Program-made: the position numbers and the translations under genes
The notes under the pieces: model-generated
The model's input: the letters and a program-made list of their open reading frames with translations, nothing else
Databases searched by the model: none
What the model was told of the DNA's origin: nothing
In this document: piece by piece, positions 1 through 6,429 of the stretch
How positions within the stretch are numbered: the stretch's first letter is position 1
How the letters are laid out: every line of letters starts with the position of its first letter
Assembly: GCA_910587225.1 (NCBI GenBank)
Contig: CAJULT010000014.1
Coordinates: 1 to 7,096, forward strand
Direction of reading: 5' to 3'
Length of the DNA stretch: 7,096 nucleotides
DNA from: an uncultured Christensenellaceae bacterium
GTDB taxonomy: Bacteria; Bacillota; Clostridia; Christensenellales; UBA1242

Positions 1-432
1 TAAAATAACCTTCAAATCATAGTTAAAATTCAAAAATCCAGTTGGTTCTTTTGTTTCAACAGTTAAAATGCCTGCATTATCATAGGTAACATTATATTCA
101 AGTTTTTCCTGATCGCCGCCGCGAGCAAACCCTGTAACCTTACTTGTTATAGTAAGACTTCCAGTTTCGCTATCAGAGCGCGCAATTACAACGGATGCAT
201 GTTGAGTTTTAATATTTACATTTGAAAGCTTGTCAAAATTAATTTTTACGCCACTACTATCCTCAGTTACTGACACTTGATCATTAGTCTTTATGTATTT
301 AAAGCCTAAGATGGTTTTACCCGGACTAAATATCATAATTCCGACCACAACCATAAAGACAGCAATTAAAATTAAGATAAACATAAAAAGATAAAATCCA
401 AAGCCTTTACTGACCTTTTCTCTTTTTGCCAT
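1..432 (-). CDS. Membrane-anchored extracytoplasmic protein, N-terminal part (runs off the left edge)
   Basis: This is an open frame of 144 codons with no stop before the window edge, so the C-terminus is missing. It begins at an ATG with a strong AGGAGGAG Shine-Dalgarno 2 bases upstream. The N-terminus is short and basic (MAKREKVSKG). One hydrophobic segment follows at about residues 11-35, giving a predicted signal-anchor with the N-terminus in the cytoplasm. There is no lipobox cysteine and no obvious signal peptidase site. The rest, from about residue 45, is polar and rich in alternating beta-strand patterns, for example NVNIKTQHASVVIA at 71-84 and GSLTITSKV at 91-99. That pattern recalls the beta-helical putative adhesin family DUF4097, but this is only a resemblance. 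It lies 50 bases downstream of alaS in the same direction. The function is unknown. I am confident it is a real gene and much less so of the family. Confidence 0.8.
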   Translation of the reverse strand, partial: MAKREKVSKGFGFYLFMFILILIAVFMVVVGIMIFSPGKTILGFKYIKTNDQVSVTEDSSGVKINFDKLSNVNIKTQHASVVIARSDSETGSLTITSKVTGFARGGDQEKLEYNVTYDNAGILTVETKEPTGFLNFNYDLKVIL

Positions 433-434
433 AT

Positions 435-442
435 CTCCTCCT
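435..442 (-). promoter_or_regulatory. Strong Shine-Dalgarno site for the membrane-protein gene
   Basis: On the minus strand this reads AGGAGGAG, with AT between it and the ATG at 432-430. The best GGAGG core sits about 5 bases from the start codon. It fixes the start of the gene even though the rest of the protein lies outside the window. Confidence 0.85.
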
Positions 443-450
443 ATATTTAT

Positions 451-479
451 ATTTTATCATATTAACTATGATAGTTCAA
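451..479 (-). promoter_or_regulatory. Putative vegetative promoter for the membrane-protein gene
   Basis: On the minus strand, TTGAAC (479-474) and TAAAAT (456-451) are separated by exactly 17 bases, a good sigma-A/sigma-70 match. Transcription would start near 444, giving a leader of about a dozen bases that begins at the Shine-Dalgarno site. The -35 element starts one base past the CGC that follows the alaS stop codon. A perfect 7-base inverted repeat fills most of the spacer (see 455-473). The elements are seen directly; their activity is inferred. Read-through from alaS is also possible. Confidence 0.5.
455..473. repeat. Inverted repeat TATCATA-N5-TATGATA inside the promoter spacer
   Basis: The arms TATCATA (455-461) and TATGATA (467-473) are perfect reverse complements around a 5-base centre (TTAAC). 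The element lies between the -35 and -10 hexamers of the promoter for the membrane-protein gene and overlaps the first two bases of the -10. It is too AT-rich and has no T-tract on either side, so a terminator is unlikely. An operator for a dimeric repressor is possible, but in AT-rich DNA chance cannot be excluded. Confidence 0.4.
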
Positions 480-482
480 GCG

Positions 483-2303
483 CTAATCCAAAATTGCCTT
501 AATTCTTCTAATGCCGGCAGAAGATGACTCTTCCTTTAAAATTTTGAAATGGTGAAGCTGACTTGTATTTTCTGCATGTGGGCCGCCACAAATTTCTTTG
601 CTTACCTGCCCTATTGTATACACTTTAACTTCGTCACCATACTTGCTTCCAAACACGCCGAGTGCGCCGCTATCCCTAGCTTTTTCAAGTGACATAACTT
701 CGCAATTTACAGGAATAGCTTGGGCTATTACATCATTTACAAAGCTTTCCAAAGTTGCAAGCTCCTCTGCTGTCATTTTGTGGTCAAGATTAAAGTCAAA
801 ACGAAGACGCTCTGGGGTAATGTTAGAACCCTTTTGGAAAACATCCTCGCCGAACATTTTTCTAAGTCCTGCAAGCATAATATGTGTTGCAGTATGGAGA
901 TAAGCACTCTCCTTTGAACCGTCAGCAAGTCCTCCCTTGAATTGTCCCGCACTTGCCTGCCTAGATTTTTCTTGATGCTCAGCAAATTTAGCGTCAAAGC
1001 CGTCCTTGTCTACGCTATAACCTCTCTCGCTGGCAAGTTCCACTGTAAGTTCGATAGGAAAACCAAAAGTATCATAGAGTCTAAATGCTGCATTGCCACC
1101 TATCACATTTGGCACTACTTCTCCCTTCATAGCTGCAAATTGTTTGTGCCTTTCAATACCCGCTATAACTTTTTCAAATTCACGATGCCCGTCTTCAAGG
1201 GCTTTTGAAAATCTTTCAACTTCGCGTATAAGCTCTTCTTTTACTTTTTCTGTGTTAGCGGCAATGTCAGCATAATCTTGCCCATACTCTTTGCAATAAA
1301 TGTCAGCTATATCCGCAAAATATTTGGTATCAAGTCCAATATTTCTAGCATGGTTCACGCTGCGGCGAATAAATCTACGCAAAATATAGCCTTGTCCAAC
1401 ATTGGATGGAAGAACGCCCCTCTCATCTCCTAAAATAAAGGTTGATGAGCGCAGGTGATCTGCAATTATTCTGTAAGAGCGTATTGACTTTTCACTCTGC
1501 TCATATTTAATTGATGCATGAGCCTCTACAAAATCTATCACTCTTTTTAAGCACCCTGAATCGTAAACACTTTTAGCTCCGTTAAGTACAAGTATTGCTC
1601 GCTCTAATCCCATTCCTGTATCAATGTTTGGCTGGGCAAGTTTCTCTGCCATCTGCCCCGCTTTTTCAACTTTATATTGCATGAAAACATCGTTCCATAC
1701 TTCAAGATATTTACCACAGTCACAAGATGGGCTGCAACTATCACAGCATTTTGGCTTGCCTGTATCGAGGAACATTTCACTGTCCGGCCCACAAGGTCCT
1801 ACTCCGCCGCCAAGCGCCCACCAGTTATCATCTTTGGTAAAAAATACATTCTCTTTTTTAACGCCACATTTGATCCAAGCGCTAGCCGCCTCATCATCTC
1901 GAGGAGCAACTTCATTTCCAGCAAAAACTGTTACAGCCAGACGATCAACTGGAATGCCAAGATAGTCTTCACTAGTTAAAAACTCAAAACTGAGTTTTAT
2001 CATTTCTTCTTTTGGGCAAGCGCCAAGATACCAGTTTCCAAGCATCTCAAAAAAGGTCAGGTGGCTATTGTCTCCAACTGAATCTATATCACTTGTCCTT
2101 ATGCATCTTTGCACGTCGAAAATTTTGTTGCCAGCAGGATGTTTCTCTCCCAAAAGGTAAGGAACAAGCGGATGCATTCCCGCTGTCGTAAAAAGCACGG
2201 TAGGATCATTTTCGGGTATTATAGAGTAGCCCGGTATTTTTTTAAATCCATGCTCGCTAAAAAATTTAAACCAAAGGTCTTTCATTTGTCTGTCAGTTTT
2301 CAT
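483..2303 (-). CDS. alaS: Alanyl-tRNA synthetase, compact form (606 aa)
   Basis: This class II cytoplasmic enzyme charges tRNA-Ala with alanine, using ATP. The catalytic core is complete: an N-terminal block at about 10-60 (NDPTVLFTTAGM at 32-43), motif 2 with R66/R69 and FFEMLGN at 84-90, GPCGPDSE at 169-176, EVWNDVFMQ at 201-209, and motif 3 DTGMGLER at 228-235. A tRNA-binding helical region follows at about 250-445, with RIIADHLRSS and RRFIRRSVNH. The editing domain fills about 466-606 and has both halves of the zinc site, H470/H474 (HTATH) and C572/H576 (CGGPH). Bacterial AlaRS is normally about 875 residues. This one lacks the beta-barrel between core and editing domain and ends right after AGIRRIKAILD, so DHHA1 and C-Ala are absent. 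A cysteine cluster at 186-196 is extra. The start is fixed by an upstream in-frame TGA and GGAG spaced 5 bases from the ATG. The stop is TAG. Confidence 0.97.
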   Translation of the reverse strand: MKTDRQMKDLWFKFFSEHGFKKIPGYSIIPENDPTVLFTTAGMHPLVPYLLGEKHPAGNKIFDVQRCIRTSDIDSVGDNSHLTFFEMLGNWYLGACPKEEMIKLSFEFLTSEDYLGIPVDRLAVTVFAGNEVAPRDDEAASAWIKCGVKKENVFFTKDDNWWALGGGVGPCGPDSEMFLDTGKPKCCDSCSPSCDCGKYLEVWNDVFMQYKVEKAGQMAEKLAQPNIDTGMGLERAILVLNGAKSVYDSGCLKRVIDFVEAHASIKYEQSEKSIRSYRIIADHLRSSTFILGDERGVLPSNVGQGYILRRFIRRSVNHARNIGLDTKYFADIADIYCKEYGQDYADIAANTEKVKEELIREVERFSKALEDGHREFEKVIAGIERHKQFAAMKGEVVPNVIGGNAAFRLYDTFGFPIELTVELASERGYSVDKDGFDAKFAEHQEKSRQASAGQFKGGLADGSKESAYLHTATHIMLAGLRKMFGEDVFQKGSNITPERLRFDFNLDHKMTAEELATLESFVNDVIAQAIPVNCEVMSLEKARDSGALGVFGSKYGDEVKVYTIGQVSKEICGGPHAENTSQLHHFKILKEESSSAGIRRIKAILD

Positions 2304-2308
2304 AATAA

Positions 2309-2312
2309 CTCC
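2309..2312 (-). promoter_or_regulatory. Shine-Dalgarno site for alaS
   Basis: On the minus strand this reads GGAG (in AATGGAG), with TTATT before the ATG at 2303-2301. It supports that ATG over the internal Met7. An overlapping ATG immediately upstream (AAATGG) is out of frame. Confidence 0.7.
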
Positions 2313-2324
2313 ATTTATGTGAGT

Positions 2325-2354
2325 ATAATATCATATTTTCGCCCCAAAAGGCAA
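2325..2354 (-). promoter_or_regulatory. Putative vegetative promoter in the truA-alaS gap
   Basis: On the minus strand, TTGCCT (2354-2349) and TATTAT (2330-2325) are 18 bases apart. Transcription would begin near 2318, leaving a leader of about 15 bases that contains the GGAG ribosome site. The match is moderate, with a slightly long spacer, and alaS may also be read through from truA 60 bases upstream. No T-box leader is possible in so short a gap. Confidence 0.4.
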
Positions 2355-2363
2355 CATTTTTGG

Positions 2364-3098
2364 CTAATATTTAGTGCATTTTAGGTACAAACCATTAGGC
2401 GGCATAGTAACTCCGGCGTAAGCTCTGTCCCCGCCCTCAAGCGCCTTTTTTGCACTCTCAACAGTAAGCTTGCCCCGTCCAATGTCAACAAGCGTTCCTA
2501 CAATAATTCGCACCATGTTATATAAAAAGCCACTGCCTTCAACTTCTATATCAAGTTCGTTCTTCTTTTGAGATATTTTAATATCATAAATTGTGCGATG
2601 ATAATCACTCGTTACCGCCGACGACGCGCAGTAACCCTTAAAGTCATGCTCACCCAAGAATATCTTTGCGGCAGCCCTCATTTTTTGATAGTCAAGCGGA
2701 TAGGTCACTTGACTTGTATATCTTGAAATAAACGCGTTCTTTTTTTCACTTGTGTTAATTTTATAAAGATATGTCTTACTTTTAATAGAAAATCTAGCAT
2801 GAAAATCATCTGGGACTATTTCTGCCTTTTTAATTACAATGTCTAGCGGCAGCAGACTATTAAGCACTCCCGCCAATTTTGAAATAGGAACAGGACAAGG
2901 CAGGTCAAAATGAGCCGTTTGACCGAGTGCATGAACTCCCGCGTCAGTTCTTCCGCTTGCCTGAACTTCGCAAGGTCTATCCGTTATTTTTTCAATAGCC
3001 TTTTCTATCTCTTCTTGCACCGTTCGCATGCCCTGCTGTCTTTGCCAGCCATAAAAACCGCTGCCGTCATATTCAATTGTAAGTAGTACTCGTTTCAT
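2364..3098 (-). CDS. truA: tRNA pseudouridine(38-40) synthase TruA
   Basis: TruA isomerises uridines 38, 39 and 40 in the anticodon stem-loop of many tRNAs. From the ATG at 3098 the protein is 244 residues, normal for the family. Visible motifs are DGSGFYGWQRQ at 11-21, the catalytic-loop signature GRTDAGVHALGQ at 49-60 with nucleophile D52, FHARFSIKSKTYLY at 99-112 including the conserved Tyr110, and FLYNMVRIIVGTLVDIG at 191-207 with Arg197. An in-frame TTG at 3170 would add 24 residues. I reject it because the extension is outside the TruA fold and its codons overlap a very good promoter. No Shine-Dalgarno is at a usable distance from the ATG at 3098, and the -10 hexamer lies only 6 bases upstream, so the message is probably leaderless. 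It is the first of three co-directional genes, is divergent from nifJ, and stops at TAG. Confidence 0.96.
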   Translation of the reverse strand: MKRVLLTIEYDGSGFYGWQRQQGMRTVQEEIEKAIEKITDRPCEVQASGRTDAGVHALGQTAHFDLPCPVPISKLAGVLNSLLPLDIVIKKAEIVPDDFHARFSIKSKTYLYKINTSEKKNAFISRYTSQVTYPLDYQKMRAAAKIFLGEHDFKGYCASSAVTSDYHRTIYDIKISQKKNELDIEVEGSGFLYNMVRIIVGTLVDIGRGKLTVESAKKALEGGDRAYAGVTMPPNGLYLKCTKY

Positions 3099-3104
3099 AT
3101 TTTT

Positions 3105-3133
3105 ATTATAACTTTTCTTCCTCAAAAAAACAA
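3105..3133 (-). promoter_or_regulatory. truA promoter (predicted leaderless)
   Basis: On the minus strand, TTGTTT (3133-3128) and a perfect TATAAT (3110-3105) are separated by 17 bases. The six bases after the -10 lead straight to the A of the truA ATG at 3098, so the expected start point is that base or its neighbour. It faces away from the nifJ promoter, with 20 bases between the two -35 elements. Confidence 0.75.
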
Positions 3134-3153
3134 GTGAAAAAGCCCTGTTTTCT

Positions 3154-3182
3154 TTGACGAACGCAAGCAACTTTTGTATAAT
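3154..3182 (+). promoter_or_regulatory. nifJ promoter
   Basis: TTGACG (3154-3159) and a perfect TATAAT (3177-3182) are separated by exactly 17 bases. This is one mismatch from the full vegetative consensus and the best promoter in the window. Transcription should start near 3189, giving a leader of about 13 bases that carries the AGGAG site. It suggests strong, largely constitutive expression of nifJ. I see no clear operator palindrome in it. Confidence 0.85.
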
Positions 3183-3190
3183 AAATAATT

Positions 3191-3195
3191 AGGAG
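3191..3195 (+). promoter_or_regulatory. Shine-Dalgarno site for nifJ
   Basis: AGGAG lies 6 bases upstream of the ATG at 3202, which is ideal spacing. It fixes the start, which also matches the family N-terminus (a strand leading to DGNTAVATVAY). Confidence 0.9.
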
Positions 3196-3201
3196 AAAAT
3201 A

Positions 3202-6200
3202 ATGAAAAAAATTATAGTAGACGGCAACACCGCGGTAGCAACAGTTGCCTATAAACTTTCACAGGTTATACCTATTTACCCTATCACCCCTTCTACGCCT
3301 ATGGCAGAATATTGCAGTGCACAAAATGCGGCGGGCGTAAAAAACCTTTACGATCAAGATGTCAAAATGATTGAAATGCAATCAGAGGCAGGAGTAGCAG
3401 GAACGCTTCATGGCGCTATGCTTTCTGGCGGGCTAGGCACTACCTTTACGGCTAGCCAAGGGCTACTTCTTATGCTTCCAAATCTTTACAAACTTTCAGC
3501 AGAGGCACTTCCTGCTGTTATTCATGTTGCCTCACGTTCGGTAGCAAGTCATGCACTTAACATTTTCGGCGACCATAGCGATGTAATGGCTGCAAGAATG
3601 ACAGGCGTAACCATGCTCTCGTCCACTAGCGTGCAAGAGTGTCATGATATGGCGCTCGCTGCTCACATGCTTGCGCAAAAAGCGTCCTGCCCTGTACTTC
3701 ACTTTTTTGACGGATTTAGAACCAGTCATGAAATCCAAAAAATAAACGCGATTGAAGATGACACCCTTTTAAAACTTGTACCACTTTCTTTAAGTGATAA
3801 GTTCCGCGCTCGCGCTCTTACTCCCGACTCGCCTACCCAGTATGGCACAGCACAAAACCCTGATGTCTTTTTCCAAAATAGAGAAGCAAGCACTCCTCGC
3901 ATAAATCAAATTCCAAAAATTGCAAGTGAGGTGTTTGATGAAATTTATAAAGCAACAGGTCGCAAATATTCAACTTTTGAATATGTAGGAAATCCTAACG
4001 CAAGATACGTCGTTGTAATCATGGGAAGCGGATTTAATTTGCTGAAGGAACAATTGCCACGCGAAGTCGCAGCCATCAATGTCCGTCTATATAGACCATT
4101 CGACTATGAAGGCTTTTTGAAAATTTTACCAAAATCGGTAAAGCGTATCTGCGTCCTTGACAGGACAAAAGAGGACGGCGCAAAAGCCCCTCTCGCACTT
4201 GACATTATAAGTGCGGTCGCAGGAAAAAACATTGAAGTAATCTCTGGCAGATTCGGTCTTGGCGGCAAAGATTTTACCCCAGCCTGCGCCCAAGCCGTTT
4301 TTGAAAATGTTAAACTGATAGTTCCAAAAGACAACTTCACAGTCGGAATTAATGATGACATATCTGGCTCGTCACTTCCACTTGCAAATATAACTTCAAA
4401 CCAAAAAGCAACCGAAATCAAGATTTTTGGACTTGGCTCAGACGGCTCAGTTTCGGCAAGCAAAAGTACAATCAAGATACTAGGAACAAGCTACGATAAA
4501 TATGTTCAAGGTTACTTTGAATATGACTCTAAAAAATCAGGTAGCATGACAATCTCCCACCTGCGAATTAGCGATAGCGAAATACTTGGCAGCTACCTTT
4601 TGCAAGAGGCTGATATTATTTCAATAGGCAATTTCTCCTTCGTTCACCGCTATGATTGTCTTGAAGGCTTAAAGCAAAATGGAACTGTAATTATCAACTC
4701 AATATTCGACAGCAATGAAATTGATAAGGTAATTCCAAAAAGTTATGTTGACACGCTTAAAGCAAAAAATGCACGTCTTTTTATAATAAATGGGCATGAA
4801 ATTGCAAAAAAATGCGGTCTCGGCGAAAAAATTAATATAATTATGCAAATGGCGCTCTTTAAAGCAACCGGACTACTCAGCGAAAAAGAAGCCTTAGAAA
4901 AGATGGAAAAAGAGATTGTGAAAACCTTTTCTCGTAAAGGTCAAGCAGTTGTTGACAAAAACTTAAACGCCATGAAAGAGGCAGCGGCTTCGCTTGTTGA
5001 AATTAATGTAAACACCCTTAGCGGCGTTACAAGCAAAAAAGAAAGGACTGGCACTGGCAAATTTTATGATGAAATCTTTGAGCCTATCGCAAACCGTCAA
5101 GGAGATAAAATTCCTGTTTCAGCTCTTACTCCTACTGGTGTTATTCCTGTCGCGACAGCTGCTTTTGAAAAACGTGGAATAGCAGCCGTTCTTCCAAAAT
5201 GGATTAAAGAAAACTGCGTTCAGTGCGGACAATGCGTTCTCGCCTGCCCTCACTCTGCTCTTCGTGCCGTGTTAGTAGAAGCCGGGAAAGTTGAAGATAA
5301 AGATATCTTTGCGGGGGCAATGGGAATTAAAGATGCCCTCTATAAAATTCAACTCTCGCCAGAAGATTGTACTGGCTGCGGTGTGTGCGCTAACACCTGC
5401 CCTGCACTTAATAAAGCACTGGCTATGGTAGAGGCAAACGAGATATTGCAAGAGGAAAAAGAGCGTTATCAAAAAGTAACCGCCCTACCAAAACTTAAAC
5501 AAACTTTATTTAGTGATGACCACGCAAAAGGCTGCCAATTTAATGAAAGCTATTTTGAGTTCCCGGGCGCATGTGCTGGCTGCGGAGAAACGCCATATAT
5601 TAAAATCGCAAGCATGCTGTTTGGAGATAAAATGCTTATCGCAAACGCCACCGGCTGCTCAAGCATATATAGCGGCTCATTCCCATCCTGCCCATTTAAA
5701 AAGAATGAGGAAGGAAAAGGCCCGGCGTGGGCTAACAGCCTCTTTGAAGATAACGCAGAGTTTGGCTTAGGACTTAAACTCGGAAGCAGCTATTTATCAT
5801 CAAATGAAAAATCAGTTTGGATTATCGGCGGTGATGGCTGGGCTTACGATATAGGCTTTGGCGGACTTGACCATGTACTTGCAAGCGGTGAAAATGTAAA
5901 CATACTCGTTCTCGACAACGAAACCTATTCTAATACTGGCGGACAAAGCAGTAAGGGTACTCCAATGGGAGCAAGCGTTAAACTTAACGAAGGTGGCAAA
6001 CCAACCCATAAGAAAAACTTAGGTCAAATCGCAATGACCTATCCAAACGTGTATGTCGCCGAGGTCGCACTCGGAGCAAACATGTCTCAGTGCATAAAAG
6101 CCTTCAAAGAGGCAGAAGCGCATAACGGCCCAAGTCTAATACTCGCCTACTCTACCTGCGTAAATCAAGGCTTCAATATGTCTACAAGCTTGCAAGAGAT

Positions 6201-6429
6201 GAAAAAGGCAGTTGAATGCGGCTACTGGCCACTATATCGCTTCCACCCTGAGACCCGCACACTTGACCTTGATAGCATGTTAAACGAAGACAAGTACTTT
6301 GATTTCTTAAAAGGAGAACGAAGATATTCAATTACTTTAGAAAATGAAGCAAAACGCAAGCTTTTGGAAGAAAATAAACAAAACGCAGTTAAAAACTACC
6401 AAAAACTTCAATCTTTAACCAAAAAATAG
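3202..6429 (+). CDS. nifJ: Pyruvate:ferredoxin (flavodoxin) oxidoreductase, single-chain
   Basis: This cytoplasmic anaerobic enzyme converts pyruvate and CoA to acetyl-CoA and CO2, reducing ferredoxin or flavodoxin. Domain order fits the homodimeric PFOR family. Domain I (about 1-250) has YPITPSTPMAE at 26-36 with T29, EMQSEAG with E62, and R112. Domain II (about 255-400) has GRFGLGGKDFTP at 349-360. The gamma-like domain III (about 405-620) has FGLGSDGSV and QGYFEYDSKKSG. A short EKR linker lies near 625-665. The two-cluster ferredoxin domain uses C672/675/678/682 and C723/726/729/733. The thiamine-diphosphate domain has GDGWAYDIG at 877-885 and ETYSNTGGQ at 907-915 (N911). Proximal cluster ligands are C791, C794, C819 and C986. 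All expected catalytic and cluster residues are present, so it should be active. At 1075 residues it is about 100 shorter than usual, mainly between 855 and 872. It appears monocistronic, with its own promoter and terminator. Confidence 0.98.
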   Translation: MKKIIVDGNTAVATVAYKLSQVIPIYPITPSTPMAEYCSAQNAAGVKNLYDQDVKMIEMQSEAGVAGTLHGAMLSGGLGTTFTASQGLLLMLPNLYKLSAEALPAVIHVASRSVASHALNIFGDHSDVMAARMTGVTMLSSTSVQECHDMALAAHMLAQKASCPVLHFFDGFRTSHEIQKINAIEDDTLLKLVPLSLSDKFRARALTPDSPTQYGTAQNPDVFFQNREASTPRINQIPKIASEVFDEIYKATGRKYSTFEYVGNPNARYVVVIMGSGFNLLKEQLPREVAAINVRLYRPFDYEGFLKILPKSVKRICVLDRTKEDGAKAPLALDIISAVAGKNIEVISGRFGLGGKDFTPACAQAVFENVKLIVPKDNFTVGINDDISGSSLPLANITSNQKATEIKIFGLGSDGSVSASKSTIKILGTSYDKYVQGYFEYDSKKSGSMTISHLRISDSEILGSYLLQEADIISIGNFSFVHRYDCLEGLKQNGTVIINSIFDSNEIDKVIPKSYVDTLKAKNARLFIINGHEIAKKCGLGEKINIIMQMALFKATGLLSEKEALEKMEKEIVKTFSRKGQAVVDKNLNAMKEAAASLVEINVNTLSGVTSKKERTGTGKFYDEIFEPIANRQGDKIPVSALTPTGVIPVATAAFEKRGIAAVLPKWIKENCVQCGQCVLACPHSALRAVLVEAGKVEDKDIFAGAMGIKDALYKIQLSPEDCTGCGVCANTCPALNKALAMVEANEILQEEKERYQKVTALPKLKQTLFSDDHAKGCQFNESYFEFPGACAGCGETPYIKIASMLFGDKMLIANATGCSSIYSGSFPSCPFKKNEEGKGPAWANSLFEDNAEFGLGLKLGSSYLSSNEKSVWIIGGDGWAYDIGFGGLDHVLASGENVNILVLDNETYSNTGGQSSKGTPMGASVKLNEGGKPTHKKNLGQIAMTYPNVYVAEVALGANMSQCIKAFKEAEAHNGPSLILAYSTCVNQGFNMSTSLQEMKKAVECGYWPLYRFHPETRTLDLDSMLNEDKYFDFLKGERRYSITLENEAKRKLLEENKQNAVKNYQKLQSLTKK

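Noticed and set aside
598..1979. Several plus-strand open frames of 60-113 codons inside alaS
   Set aside because: They lie opposite a gene with unambiguous family motifs, have low-complexity shadow-like compositions and lack ribosome sites.
2344..2363. Hairpin CCAAAA...TTTTGG just after the truA stop, considered as a truA terminator
   Set aside because: The stem has only six Watson-Crick pairs, is mostly A-T and is not followed by a T-run on the minus strand. It also overlaps the putative alaS -35.
2109..2384. Plus-strand open frame of 91 codons crossing the start of alaS and the end of truA
   Set aside because: It overlaps two firmly identified genes on the other strand and has no recognisable protein features or ribosome site.
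3099..3170. N-terminal extension of truA by 24 residues from a TTG at 3170
   Set aside because: The extension does not belong to the TruA fold, has no Shine-Dalgarno, and its codons run through the truA -35/-10 elements. The ATG at 3098 gives the family-typical length and N-terminus.
3532..6009. Minus-strand and out-of-frame open frames inside nifJ
   Set aside because: They are shadows of the well-conserved PFOR frame, with no motif, start signal or promoter of their own.
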